Assembly: GCA_018335755.1 (NCBI GenBank)
Contig: JAGXRK010000053.1
Coordinates: forward strand, 1-64,000
From: Ignavibacterium sp.
GTDB taxonomy: Bacteria; Bacteroidota; Ignavibacteria; Ignavibacteriales; Ignavibacteriaceae
Direction of reading: 5' to 3'
Length of the DNA stretch: 64,000 nucleotides
Shown here: positions 29,917-39,182 of the stretch, piece after piece
Numbering within the stretch: position 1 is the stretch's first letter
Layout: each line of letters opens with the position of its first letter
Program-made: the position numbers and the translations under genes
The notes under the pieces: model-generated
What the model was told of the DNA's origin: nothing
The model's database searches: none
Seen by the model: only the letters and a program-made list of their open reading frames with translations

Positions 29917-31038
29917 TTAGAATTTGAATTCCCAAACACGGTACGTTTTGTATCTTTCACCACCCATGACATTTGCTCCACGGTTCATCATGTCGTTATC
30001 TTCAAGAATCCAGCTTGCCTCGCCAAGGTCAATCCCAATATTATGTGCACGGTTAACAATTTCCCAATAGAAAACTGAATCCAACCCTTTTTTCTGGTAT
30101 TCTGGAATTATACCTAAAGTAATAATTCTTGCCCATTTTATTTTCTTTTTCTCAGTAAAAAGTTTAATAAAATTAAATGGCAGAAGTTTACCGTTCATCT
30201 CTTTAAATAATTCATTATAATCCAGCATTACAAGAGCAAAACCGACAAGTTTATTATCAATTTCACCAAATAAAACAAGAGAGGGTTCAGCCAGCGGTTT
30301 TAAGTCTTTAGCCATCGCATCAATCTGTTCATCAGTCATTGGAATGAAGCCCCAATTTGGAGCCCATGCTTTATTATATACATACTTAACTTTTTCAAGG
30401 TCTTTCTTAAAATTTTTCAGATCCAGCTGGGTGATATTAAGCTTATATCTATCTTTTGCTATTTGCTGAACTCGTTTAAGTTTTTCAGAAGCCATTACTT
30501 TGTGATTCTCAAGTTTATATGCATAAAGATCTTTTGCTTTTTTCATTCCGTATGTTTCACACAATTTTATATAGTACTTCGGATTATATGTCATAAGTAA
30601 ACGCGGCGAGTCATCAAAACCATCATAAAGCATAGCCCATTCATCATTGCTTGAAGGATTTGCAGGACCAAGCATTCCTTTTAATCCTTTAGCTAACAGC
30701 CAGTTCTTAACAGTATCAAATAATTTATCTGCAACATCCTGATCATTTATACATTCGAAGAAACCGAAGAAACCATTATCATCATTATGATGCTCAAGAT
30801 GAATCTCATTCTTAATCGCAGCAATTCGGCCGACTAATTCTCCATTACGTTCAGCAAGAAAATATTCAGCCTCTGCTTGTTTAAAGAAAGGATTTTTTTT
30901 CTTATTAAGCAATTTCTTTTTTTCCATTATTAAAGGCGGAACCCAGTAAGGATCACCCTTATAAATTTCCCACTCATATTTTATGAATTTCATTGTATCA
31001 GATTGGTTCTGAACAGTTTTAATTTTGATATCACTCAT
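29917..31038 (-). CDS. GNAT-fold acyltransferase, candidate bacterial ceramide synthase
   Basis: This 373-residue cytoplasmic protein belongs to a long GNAT-related family with the conserved stretches DPYWVPPLIMEKKKLL, GRIAAIKNEIH, GPANPSSNDEWAML, YNPKYYIKL and TLGIIPEYQKKGLDSVFYW (acyl-CoA loop). It lies directly downstream of a serine palmitoyltransferase-like gene. A GNAT-type N-acyltransferase (bCerS) is the ceramide synthase described in Caulobacter and other sphingolipid-making bacteria. On that basis I infer that it acylates 3-ketosphinganine using an acyl thioester. The family match is from memory and untested; a general N-acyltransferase is the fallback. Confidence 0.6.
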   Translation of the reverse strand: MSDIKIKTVQNQSDTMKFIKYEWEIYKGDPYWVPPLIMEKKKLLNKKKNPFFKQAEAEYFLAERNGELVGRIAAIKNEIHLEHHNDDNGFFGFFECINDQDVADKLFDTVKNWLLAKGLKGMLGPANPSSNDEWAMLYDGFDDSPRLLMTYNPKYYIKLCETYGMKKAKDLYAYKLENHKVMASEKLKRVQQIAKDRYKLNITQLDLKNFKKDLEKVKYVYNKAWAPNWGFIPMTDEQIDAMAKDLKPLAEPSLVLFGEIDNKLVGFALVMLDYNELFKEMNGKLLPFNFIKLFTEKKKIKWARIITLGIIPEYQKKGLDSVFYWEIVNRAHNIGIDLGEASWILEDNDMMNRGANVMGGERYKTYRVWEFKF

Positions 31039-31049
31039 AGTTTCTTCAT

Positions 31050-31081
31050 TAAAAAAGCATACTCCTGATGAAGAGTATGCT
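31050..31081 (-). terminator. Terminator between spt-like and acyltransferase genes
   Basis: On the minus strand a perfect 9-bp stem (AGCATACTC at 31081-31073, GAGTATGCT at 31064-31056) with an 8-nt loop is followed by six T. It lies after the spt-like stop codon, and the T run ends 12 bases before the next start codon. It either separates the two genes or allows partial read-through. Confidence 0.8.
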
Positions 31082-31108
31082 ATAATATTGAACAGGTATT
31101 TGATTTCT

Positions 31109-32299
31109 TTAGATTATTCCCAATGCTTTACCAGCATTTTCAAATACATGAATTATTTCATCAAGATGCTCTTTTTGATGGGTAGCCATGTAACTTGTTC
31201 TCATCATTTGTCTTCCCTGAGGTACTCCGGGTGAAATGAAAACATTTACAAAAACACCATTGTCATAAAGATATTTCCACATCATAAAGGAGCGCTCATC
31301 ATCTCCAATAATAACAGGAACGATAGCAGTCCGTCCGCTAATGACATTGAATCCTTTATCTGTAAGACTTTTGCGCATATAATTTGCATTTTCAATGAGC
31401 TTTGTAACTCGTTCCGGTTCAGCCTCAAGTATATCAAGTGCAGCCAAAGCAGAGGCTACAGAAGCAGGAGTAGGGGAGGCGCTGAATATCAATGCAGGTG
31501 AAAAATGCTTTAGATAATTTAGAACACGTTCTTTACCAGCAACAAAGCCTCCTAAAGAAGCAAAAGTCTTTGAGAATGTCCCCATTGTTAAATCAATTTT
31601 TTCCTCAAGATTAAACTCACTAGGGGTTCCTCTTCCGCCTTTTCCAATTACTCCAACCGAATGAGCATCGTCAACCATAACACGTGCACCGTACTTTTGA
31701 GCAATTTCATATAACTTTGGAAGATCAACAATCTCTCCTCCAGTACTGAATACTCCATCGGTAGCAATTAATTTTCCTGAATCTTTTGGAAGCTTTGAAA
31801 TTTGCCTTTCAAGGTCATTCATATCATTATGCTTATATCTAACAAGTTCGCCCATAAGACCTTTTGTCATCATGGTTGCAGCGACAATACAGGCATGATT
31901 ATCCTTGTCGGAGATAACATATTCATTACGCTGAACTAAAGTAGGTATAATTCCCTGTGCGCTCTGATATCCGGTGCTGAATAACAAAACAGATTCGGTA
32001 TTAAAAAATTTTGCTAATCTGCTTTCTAATTCAATGTGTAAATCAAGTGTGCCTGTAAGATAGCGGGAACCTGAACAGCCTGTTCCATATTTTTCAACGG
32101 CTTTAATTGCAGCTTCTTTTACTTTTGGATGACCAGTGAGTCCTAGATAATTATTAGATCCGGCCATAATAATTCTTTTACCCTCTATTTGAACAACTGG
32201 TCCCTCATTTTCTTCAATGGGTCTGAAATAAGGATAAACCCCTGCAGCTTTTACTTCATCAGCTCTTGTGAATTCGTAACACTTTTTAAAGAGATCCAA
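31109..32299 (-). CDS. Serine palmitoyltransferase-like alpha-oxoamine synthase
   Basis: This 396-residue PLP enzyme of the alpha-oxoamine synthase family condenses an amino acid with an acyl-CoA. The PLP-stacking His135 (DNHA), Asp210 (VDDAHSVG) and Schiff-base Lys244 ([11 protein letters not shown]) are all present. 8-amino-7-oxononanoate synthase (BioF) and Kbl are the alternatives. Neighbouring acyltransferase and NAD-dependent reductase genes, and no bio genes, favour serine palmitoyltransferase, the first step of sphingolipid synthesis. The start is TTG, supported by an SD of seven matching bases (32311-32305 on the minus strand) five bases upstream. Confidence 0.8.
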   Translation of the reverse strand: MDLFKKCYEFTRADEVKAAGVYPYFRPIEENEGPVVQIEGKRIIMAGSNNYLGLTGHPKVKEAAIKAVEKYGTGCSGSRYLTGTLDLHIELESRLAKFFNTESVLLFSTGYQSAQGIIPTLVQRNEYVISDKDNHACIVAATMMTKGLMGELVRYKHNDMNDLERQISKLPKDSGKLIATDGVFSTGGEIVDLPKLYEIAQKYGARVMVDDAHSVGVIGKGGRGTPSEFNLEEKIDLTMGTFSKTFASLGGFVAGKERVLNYLKHFSPALIFSASPTPASVASALAALDILEAEPERVTKLIENANYMRKSLTDKGFNVISGRTAIVPVIIGDDERSFMMWKYLYDNGVFVNVFISPGVPQGRQMMRTSYMATHQKEHLDEIIHVFENAGKALGII

Positions 32300-32417
32300 A
32301 TAATCCTCCTCGACTGTTGGACGGAAATAAAATTAAATATTAATAATGATCGTTTTTTGTTAAATTAACGGGCAAAATTTATAATTAAATAGCTATAAAA
32401 ACAAATAAGATAAACCT

Positions 32418-33410
32418 ATGCAAAACAAGGAGATAGCAGTAGTTACGGGAGCTAATGGTTTTGTAGGAAGCCATTTGGTAGACCTTCTTTTAGAAAAAAG
32501 TTATGAGGTAAGGTGTATCACAAGAAAATCCAGTAATCTGAAATGGCTGGAAGGAAAGGAGGTTGAAGTTCACGATTGCGGTTTGTTTGATAAAGAGGGA
32601 TTAAATAAAGTCTTAAAAGATGCAAATTATATTTTTCATGTCGCTGGAGTAGTAAAATCCAAAACACCCGAAGGTTACTTTAAAGGAAATGTAGAAACTA
32701 CCAGAAATCTTCTGGATGTTTCACTAAATAATTTAGATTCAGTTAAAAGATTTGTTGTTGTAAGCAGTCAAACTGTTACAGGCCCTTCGTTAGACGGAAA
32801 ACCCGTTACAGAAGAGACTGAATGCAGACCGATAACTACATATGGGAAAAGCAAACTAGAAGAAGAAAAAGTTGCTTTGACTTATGCAGATAAAATACCA
32901 ATAACAATTTGTCGTGCTCCTGCAGTTTATGGAGAAAGAGACACAGAAATATTTATCTACTTTAACACATTCAACAAAGGGTTGACAACAACTATAGGTT
33001 TTAATAAAAAAATATTAAGTCTGATCCATGTAACAGATCTGGTGAATGGAATTTATTTAGCAGCAAAAAGTGAAAAAGCTGCTGGACAAACATATTTTGT
33101 TAGTTCTGAAAATTATTATACCTGGCCGGAAATAAATTCTATCACTTCGGAAGTAACTGAAAAAAAAGCTATTATCATAAAAGTACCACATTTCTTAGTT
33201 TATACAATTGCTGCTATCGCACAGTTTTTTGCTATTTTTAGTAAAAATGCGGCAACTCTTAACATCGAAAAAGCAAAAGATATTACACAACAATACTGGA
33301 TATGTGATACTTCCAAAGCTATTAAGGACTTTGGATATAAACAGAATATACCTGCTGAAGAAGGTATCAGAAGAACGATAGAATGGTATAAGAAAATGAA
33401 ATGGATTTAA
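32418..33410 (+). CDS. NAD(P)-dependent epimerase/reductase, candidate ceramide reductase
   Basis: This 330-residue extended short-chain dehydrogenase has the nucleotide-binding loop TGANGFVGSH at the N-terminus and the catalytic pair in YGKSK (about residues 138-142), preceded by the Ser-rich VVVSSQTVTG. It is divergent from the spt-like gene across a 118-bp spacer. In bacterial ceramide gene clusters an epimerase-family protein (CerR) reduces 3-oxoceramide. I infer the same role here from the trio of neighbours, not from unique residues. Sugar-nucleotide epimerase or 3-beta-HSD-type activity remains possible. Confidence 0.68.
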   Translation: MQNKEIAVVTGANGFVGSHLVDLLLEKSYEVRCITRKSSNLKWLEGKEVEVHDCGLFDKEGLNKVLKDANYIFHVAGVVKSKTPEGYFKGNVETTRNLLDVSLNNLDSVKRFVVVSSQTVTGPSLDGKPVTEETECRPITTYGKSKLEEEKVALTYADKIPITICRAPAVYGERDTEIFIYFNTFNKGLTTTIGFNKKILSLIHVTDLVNGIYLAAKSEKAAGQTYFVSSENYYTWPEINSITSEVTEKKAIIIKVPHFLVYTIAAIAQFFAIFSKNAATLNIEKAKDITQQYWICDTSKAIKDFGYKQNIPAEEGIRRTIEWYKKMKWI

Positions 33411-33452
33411 TAGTATTGAATGATGTACTGATTAAAGATTAGATTATTTTAG

Positions 33453-33848
33453 TTAATTGTTTTTTGCACCTTCCTCAATCCATTTTCTAAATCCTTCCAA
33501 TTGATTTTCTGTTAACGATGGTGCAGCACCAATTGGAGGCATTGGAGGGAAGCCAGCTCTTCCTTCAACAGTCCAGATTAGAATGCTAGTTTCAGGTTCA
33601 CCTGGGACAACTATTCTGCCATCAACAAATCTTGTATGTAATGAAAGGTCTAAACCAGCTTCATATCTACCGTTTGCGTGACAAGAATAGCATTTTGCCT
33701 GAAGTACCGGAACTATGTGCTCAGAATAACTAATGTTTGAGTCGGGAATAATCCTACTATCCACATCAACGACAGTTATAGTATCATCGCAATTAGTTAC
33801 GATAAAAGCCGAGCTAACAATACATATTATAAATAGTAACTTTTTCAT
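33453..33848 (-). CDS. Cytochrome c-domain lipoprotein (PSCyt1-like)
   Basis: This gene encodes a 131-residue lipoprotein starting at the ATG at 33848. A longer reading frame reaches 33899, but its extra 17 residues would spoil the signal peptide MKKLLFIICIVSSAFIV ending at Cys in TNCDD. One haem c motif is present, CYSCH in QAKCYSCHANG, followed by a GLDLSLHTRF stretch and a second conserved part with PPMPP and FRKWIEEGAKNN. This resembles the small planctomycete-type cytochrome domain. A single haem suggests an electron carrier or a sensor at the periplasmic face. It is convergent with the reductase gene. Confidence 0.75.
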   Translation of the reverse strand: MKKLLFIICIVSSAFIVTNCDDTITVVDVDSRIIPDSNISYSEHIVPVLQAKCYSCHANGRYEAGLDLSLHTRFVDGRIVVPGEPETSILIWTVEGRAGFPPMPPIGAAPSLTENQLEGFRKWIEEGAKNN

Positions 33849-33936
33849 AATAATCAATTTTTGATATCTTATTATAATGCAAAAAAAATAGCACAACAAC
33901 AGAAATAATTATCCAATAATTATATAATTATTATGA

Positions 33937-33968
33937 ATTGCAAAATCAGTATAACTTTTTTAGGTTTG
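33937..33968 (+). promoter_or_regulatory. Bacteroidota-type promoter for tRNA-Ala
   Basis: ATTG at 33937-33940 is followed after exactly 20 nt by TAGGTTTG at 33961-33968, matching TTG, N20, TAnnTTTG. The element ends 20 nt before the first base of tRNA-Ala. Confidence 0.68.
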
Positions 33969-33988
33969 CATTAGATTTTTACATTTAT

Positions 33989-34061
<73 letters not shown>

Positions 34062-34180
34062 CTAATCAATTAAATTTTCACATTCTTGCTTTTTTTCATT
34101 TCCATCTCTTATTATAACCTTCTCAAATAATTATTAACTTCAAGATAGAAATCTTAATATAATTACTTATTTTCGACCGG

Positions 34181-35542
34181 ATGAATTTACTACCTGTCAA
34201 TAATTACTATAAAAAAATTCTTCAGGTGGCATTACCTGCCATTGCTGGGCTATCAACGCAAATGATTGTTTCACTTGTTGATTCAGCTATGGTCGGCCGA
34301 CTTGAGGAGGCAACTTATGCTCTTGCAGCTATGGGCATTGGAGTTCTTGCCACCTGGGCTTTAATCAGTTTTTTCTCCAGCCTTGCTACAGGAATTCATG
34401 TTATTGTCGCCCGAAGATTCGGCGAAGGTAATTTTATAGCCTGTGGTAATACATTAAATAATTCTTTACTCATCGCATTGTTTTTAGGAACTTTGGTTGC
34501 TTCCATTGGTGTATTTTTTGCTCATCCTATTGCATCGTTTTTTGCTACGGATGACATTGTTGCAAATTATGCGTCAGAATATATTTTTTACAGGTTTCTG
34601 GGCATACCATTATTTTTAATATCCGTTTCATACAGAGGTTTTTATTTCGGAATTAGTAAAACAAAAATATTTATGATCTCCGGAATAGTAACGAATCTTT
34701 TAAATATAATATTCAATTATATTTTTATTTATGGAACACTTGGTTTTCCAAGAATGGGTTTAGCCGGCGCAGGATTAGGTTCAACGCTGGCAACATCTTT
34801 CGATCTTTTCTTTTACACTTTTATCATTTTACTTCCTTCATACCGGCATCGCTTCAGAAATTTTTTTAATTTTAAGTTTGATTGGGATGTTATCAAAGCG
34901 ATTTTCAGAATATCCCTGCCGGTTTCGTTTCAGAATGTTTTTATACTTATTGGGTTTTTGAGTTTTATTGCCATAACCGGCATAATTGGTATAAAAGAAC
35001 AAGCCGCAACACAGGCAGTTATTAGTACTTTATTTATTTCTTTTTTACCTTCATTCGGATTTGGTATAGCTATACAAACACTTGTTGGAATTAATCTTGG
35101 AGCTAAAAAATATAACCTCGCCAAGATTTATGGATTTGAAGCTGCAAAAATTGCAACATTATACACAATTTTTCTTGGAATTATTTTTCTAAGTATTCCG
35201 CACTTAGTTTTATTAATTATTACAACTGATCGGGGAATTATTGATACGGCTATACCGCCTCTTAGAATAGCTGGTTTTGCTCAGATATTTTATGCGATTG
35301 GTGTTGTACTGGCAAATGGATTACAGGCAGCAGGAAGAACATTATTTGTTATGCAGGCCGAGGTAGTTGCGAATTTATTTATTTTTGTCCCTATTTCATA
35401 TTTATTAGGTGTTGTTCTTAACTATGGTCTGGTAGGTGCCTGGCTTGCCTTACCAATTTATATTATTATTTATTCTGCAATAATTTTACTTAAATTTAAT
35501 TCTAAACAGTGGTTTCGAACGATAAAAATTGGTTCGGATTGA
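34181..35542 (+). CDS. MATE family efflux transporter
   Basis: This 453-residue membrane protein has twelve predicted helices in two similar halves, as expected for MATE (NorM/DinF) exporters that use Na+ or H+ gradients to expel cationic compounds. Landmarks are VSLVDSAMVGRL in the first helix region, RGFYFGISKTK, and the second-half counterpart of the helix 1 region, LPVSFQNVFILIG. The substrate cannot be told. The preceding 119 bases after tRNA-Ala show no clear promoter. A small secreted-protein gene follows. Confidence 0.92.
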   Translation: MNLLPVNNYYKKILQVALPAIAGLSTQMIVSLVDSAMVGRLEEATYALAAMGIGVLATWALISFFSSLATGIHVIVARRFGEGNFIACGNTLNNSLLIALFLGTLVASIGVFFAHPIASFFATDDIVANYASEYIFYRFLGIPLFLISVSYRGFYFGISKTKIFMISGIVTNLLNIIFNYIFIYGTLGFPRMGLAGAGLGSTLATSFDLFFYTFIILLPSYRHRFRNFFNFKFDWDVIKAIFRISLPVSFQNVFILIGFLSFIAITGIIGIKEQAATQAVISTLFISFLPSFGFGIAIQTLVGINLGAKKYNLAKIYGFEAAKIATLYTIFLGIIFLSIPHLVLLIITTDRGIIDTAIPPLRIAGFAQIFYAIGVVLANGLQAAGRTLFVMQAEVVANLFIFVPISYLLGVVLNYGLVGAWLALPIYIIIYSAIILLKFNSKQWFRTIKIGSD

Positions 35543-35618
35543 AAGTTTTGCTTTAATTTTGCTTAATTAAATTCATTTATTGCTTGACTTTAACAAAACA
35601 TCAGAATATATTTTGACT

Positions 35619-36020
35619 GTGAAATTCATAAAAACAAAATATTTTTTAGTTTTTCTACTATTCATCACCGCCGTTTATGCCGGTGCATATATCGATTATT
35701 TCCACGCCAGAAGCGATGGAGAAGACGTTAGACTAGAATGGAAAACCGGTGAAGAAAATAATCTCCAAAAATTTGTAGTCGAAAGAAAAAGTCCTCAAAC
35801 TAATTTTGCTGAAATTGGTATTATCAATCCAACTGGAAACAATTCATTCTATTCATTTACCGATAAAAATGCTTATAAGTCAACTGATTTACTTTTCAGT
35901 TACAGACTGAAAATAGTTGACAATAGTAATCAGGTATCCTATTCTCACGAGGTGACGGTATCACATAGTGTTTCAGGAGTTAAACGTACCTGGGGCAGTA
36001 TCAAGGCAATGTTCAGATAA
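35619..36020 (+). CDS. Small secreted FN3-like protein
   Basis: This gene encodes about 133 residues from a GTG start at 35619, which places a normal signal peptide (KFIKTKYFLVFLLF, then ITAVYA) at the N-terminus. A frame extension to TTG at 35580 is possible. The mature part has the FN3-like pattern found before T9SS sorting domains in the large cargo genes: VRLEWKTGEENNLQKFVVER here, compared with RLEWSTASELNNSGFEVER there, then SYRLK. It stops after this module with no sorting domain. The role is unknown. Confidence 0.65.
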   Translation: MKFIKTKYFLVFLLFITAVYAGAYIDYFHARSDGEDVRLEWKTGEENNLQKFVVERKSPQTNFAEIGIINPTGNNSFYSFTDKNAYKSTDLLFSYRLKIVDNSNQVSYSHEVTVSHSVSGVKRTWGSIKAMFR

Positions 36021-36026
36021 AAAAAC

Positions 36027-37382
36027 TTGTCATTTTCTTTGAACCCCTTCTCAATATCCTTAAATTCACAAAGTTCACATGCTACCATAAAGATAATCTG
36101 TTGTTTTTTTATCTATTTTATTTTTATCGGTGTGATGGCATTCTTTACTGGATGTTCATCTTCAAAAAGATTTACTATCGAAGATAAAAATACCGGGATT
36201 AGTAGTTCTAAAGATGTTGCTAAGATAGATTTTGAAAAATCCTCAGGAAATATTTTAGATTCAGAAATTGAAACTATAAGAGTTTTATTAAATGAGTTTT
36301 CTTTTGAAAATACCATTCAAATAAATAGTGCTACCAATCTCTTTTCATCTGATGCTAAAATTGCATCGATTGGTATGAATAACCAAATTTCATTAAAAGT
36401 CGATGAGAAGGAAATTGAACTAACCATTCAAAATAAATCTTACCATTCAAATCAATTTATACTCTCTTCTACTGATGAAAAAAATATTATAAAAATAGAT
36501 GGGAAAAAATACAGGGGTATTCTTAAACTGATTGCCGTTGCTGGAAAAATAAACTTAATAAATCAGATTTCTCTTGAAGATTATGTGAAAGGTGTTATGA
36601 CACGTGAGATGCCTTTAGGAAAAGGTTTAGAGCATTATGAGGCACTTAAAGCATTTGCAATATGTGCAAGAACATATGCACTTACAAAAATATTTGAAGG
36701 TAAAAAATACCATGATATTCTGCCGGATACCCGTGACCAGGTTTATGGCGGAGTTGACGCTGAGACAGAATATTCTAACAGAGTTGTTGATGAAACAAAA
36801 AATATGATTCTAACTTATGATGATAAGCCGGCCCTAATTTTTTATCATTCTACTTGCGGTGGATATACTGAAGATGCTGTGAATGTTTTTGTAAAAGCAG
36901 ATGTTCCATATTTACTGAGTAATAAAGACGGCTCCTCCTCAAATTGCAAGATATCTCCAAGATATAGCTGGATTGAGAATATTCCTGAGTATCGGATAAT
37001 TGACAGATTTAACAAAGAAGGCTATATCTCAAATAAAACGTTTTCAATAAAAGATATAAAAGTTAATTCACGATTTGAAAGTGGAAGAATAAATGAACTT
37101 GAATTTGTTTTGATCAATGGAAGTGTAGAAAAGAAAATTAAATTATACGGAAATAAAATAAGGTCTGTTATAAGAACCGCAGATGACAAATCAATTCTTA
37201 GAAGTAATTATTTTGATATTTATCTCAGCACTAATCAAACTGTAGTTATAAATGGCAGAGGAAATGGTCACGGTGTGGGTATGTGCCAGTGGGGGGCTAT
37301 TGGCTTATCCAGAGATGGTAAAGATTATAGCTATATATTGAATCAATATTTTCCCGGTACAAAGGTTAAGTACACAAGATGA
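36027..37382 (+). CDS. SpoIID/LytB-domain lipoprotein
   Basis: This 451-residue envelope protein has a SpoIID domain (about 180-445). In sporulators SpoIID is a peptidoglycan lytic transglycosylase; in other bacteria LytB-type relatives modify or stimulate cell-wall hydrolases. Family landmarks are EDYVKGVMTREMP, KAFAICARTYAL, FYHSTCGGYTE and GRGNGHGVGMCQWGA. An N-terminal hydrophobic segment ends in GCSSS, suggesting a lipoprotein. The TTG start at 36027 leaves a long 32-residue leader, so the true start is uncertain. Its end overlaps maf by 4 bp. Confidence 0.85.
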   Translation: MSFSLNPFSISLNSQSSHATIKIICCFFIYFIFIGVMAFFTGCSSSKRFTIEDKNTGISSSKDVAKIDFEKSSGNILDSEIETIRVLLNEFSFENTIQINSATNLFSSDAKIASIGMNNQISLKVDEKEIELTIQNKSYHSNQFILSSTDEKNIIKIDGKKYRGILKLIAVAGKINLINQISLEDYVKGVMTREMPLGKGLEHYEALKAFAICARTYALTKIFEGKKYHDILPDTRDQVYGGVDAETEYSNRVVDETKNMILTYDDKPALIFYHSTCGGYTEDAVNVFVKADVPYLLSNKDGSSSNCKISPRYSWIENIPEYRIIDRFNKEGYISNKTFSIKDIKVNSRFESGRINELEFVLINGSVEKKIKLYGNKIRSVIRTADDKSILRSNYFDIYLSTNQTVVINGRGNGHGVGMCQWGAIGLSRDGKDYSYILNQYFPGTKVKYTR

Positions 37383-37957
37383 TAAATAGTATTAATAAAA
37401 TTACCCTCTCTTCCAAATCTCCCAGAAGACGAAAACTTTTAAAGCAGCTGAATTTGAAATTTAATTCTATTTCTGTAGATACCGCGGAGAAGGTAAAAAG
37501 AAATGAAAGGCCTCACTTAACAGTTAAACGTATTTCTATAGAGAAAATGGAGAAAACGTTATCTATTATAAAAGATGGTATTATTATTACAGCGGATACT
37601 ATAGTAGTATTAGACAATAAAGTAATCGGCAAACCAAAAAATCAAAATGATGCCTACCGCATTCTAAAAAAACTAAGTGGCAGAACTCATACTGTTTACA
37701 CTGGTTATTGTGTATACAACTGGGCAAATAATAAGAAGATCACTGAATATGAAAAAACTATGGTGAAATTCAGGATACTTTCAGACATTGAAATTTGGGA
37801 ATACATTAAAAGTGGAAGTCCAATGGATAAAGCTGGGGCATACGGTATTCAGGATGATTTTGGCGCAGTTTTCATTGAAAAAATTAATGGCTGCTATTAT
37901 AATGTGGTAGGCCTTCCATTAGCAAAATTATATCATTCTATTCTCAGGATTTTATAA
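37379..37957 (+). CDS. maf: Maf-family nucleoside triphosphate pyrophosphatase
   Basis: This 192-residue house-cleaning enzyme hydrolyses non-canonical or excess nucleotides (dTTP/UTP type in the YhdE group). Landmarks are SSKSPRRRKLLKQL at the N-terminus, TADTIVVLDNKVIGKP, LSGRTHTVYTG and DKAGAYGIQ. The ATG overlaps the stop of the SpoIID gene, and a flippase-like gene starts right after its stop, so the three are one translational unit. Confidence 0.94.
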   Translation: MINSINKITLSSKSPRRRKLLKQLNLKFNSISVDTAEKVKRNERPHLTVKRISIEKMEKTLSIIKDGIIITADTIVVLDNKVIGKPKNQNDAYRILKKLSGRTHTVYTGYCVYNWANNKKITEYEKTMVKFRILSDIEIWEYIKSGSPMDKAGAYGIQDDFGAVFIEKINGCYYNVVGLPLAKLYHSILRIL

Positions 37958-38926
37958 TTGACAAAAAAAATTAGGCAGAGAATACTGATTTCTATTGCTT
38001 TCGCCGGTATTATATATCTTGCTTTTTCTATTTACGCAGACTTTAATCAGGTAATAGAATCATTTAAACACTTTAACTGGTTACTTTTACCACTCCTGCT
38101 TTTCTTATCAGTATTAAATTATTTTACACGATTCATCAAATGGAATTATTACCTTGATCTAATAAAAATAAAACTTAACCGGATGGATTCTTTCTCTATT
38201 TTCTGTGCCGGATTAATAATGTCAATTACACCTGGTAAATTTGGAGAATTGTTTAAGTCATACCTGGTAAAACAAACTAATAATGAACCCATAAGTAAAA
38301 CTGCACCTATAATATTTGCCGAGAGAATAACTGATTTTTTATCACTTGTTATTATTTCTCTTATTGGTGCTTACATTTTTGATTATGGAAGAGAGATTAC
38401 TGTAATTATTGGAATAATTTTAATTCTGGGGATTATCATTATTTCAAATAGATCACTTGCTTCGTTCATAATAAAAGTATTTTCACGTAGTAAATTCATT
38501 GGCAATCATAGCAAAAGTATTCAAACTGCCTATGAATCTTCTTACAAACTTTTAGCTGTGGTACCGCTTATTAAGATGACATCATTAAGTATAGTATCAT
38601 GGGGATTTGAATGTGCGGGTTATTTTTTTATTTTAAAAAATTTCAGCGTTGAAGTAAGTTTTGTATGGGCATCATTTGCTTATGCATTTGCAACCATCGT
38701 AGGTGCTGTTTCTATGCTTCCAGGAGGTTTGGGAATAACTGAGGGTTCTCTGTCTTATCTGGTTATATCACAAGGATATGCAAAAGAAATTGCTTTTGCA
38801 TCAACTTTTATTGTGCGTGCTGTAACATTATGGTTTGCTATTTTAATTGGTGTAATAAGTGTAATTATTTATCAGAAAAAATTTGGAAAAATAGATTTTG
38901 AATTGAGCAGTATTTCGGATAAATAA
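37958..38926 (+). CDS. Flippase-like membrane protein (UPF0104, LPG synthase TM family)
   Basis: This 322-residue protein has about eight membrane helices and the UPF0104/YbhN landmarks FTRFIKWNYYL, ITPGKFGELFKSYLV, AERITDFLSLV and GAVSMLPGGLGITEGSL. The family includes the flippase half of lysyl-phosphatidylglycerol synthase and glycan-lipid flippase-like proteins. The lipid substrate is unknown. TTG is the only start compatible with the preceding stop. The 256 bp downstream to the next gene contain no recognisable element beyond its ribosome binding site. Confidence 0.85.
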   Translation: MTKKIRQRILISIAFAGIIYLAFSIYADFNQVIESFKHFNWLLLPLLLFLSVLNYFTRFIKWNYYLDLIKIKLNRMDSFSIFCAGLIMSITPGKFGELFKSYLVKQTNNEPISKTAPIIFAERITDFLSLVIISLIGAYIFDYGREITVIIGIILILGIIIISNRSLASFIIKVFSRSKFIGNHSKSIQTAYESSYKLLAVVPLIKMTSLSIVSWGFECAGYFFILKNFSVEVSFVWASFAYAFATIVGAVSMLPGGLGITEGSLSYLVISQGYAKEIAFASTFIVRAVTLWFAILIGVISVIIYQKKFGKIDFELSSISDK

Positions 38927-39182
38927 TTAATAAAAATTAGCATTAAAAAGTTTATAACTTATTGTTATACAATATGTTACGGGTCTGTTCGAAAAGTTAT
39001 TTAAAATAATATGAATCTGGATTTGAGATAAATGATCGTTTTTTTGTTTCATAGGCACATCTCAAACACAATTATCTACTAAAAATTACATTCATTTAAT
39101 ACTTTACGGTGTAGTTTTTCTTGAAATTTAGTTGATTATTAACTATTTTTAAGTGCAAAATTTAATAGAAAGGAGACTCAAT

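Noticed and set aside
31109-32299. Assignment as biotin synthesis enzyme BioF
   Set aside because: Motifs are shared by the whole family, but no biotin genes are nearby and the acyltransferase and reductase neighbours point to sphingolipid synthesis.
38927-39182. Small RNA or riboswitch before the YtxH gene
   Set aside because: The 256-bp gap has no stable hairpin series, terminator or conserved motif that I can recognise.
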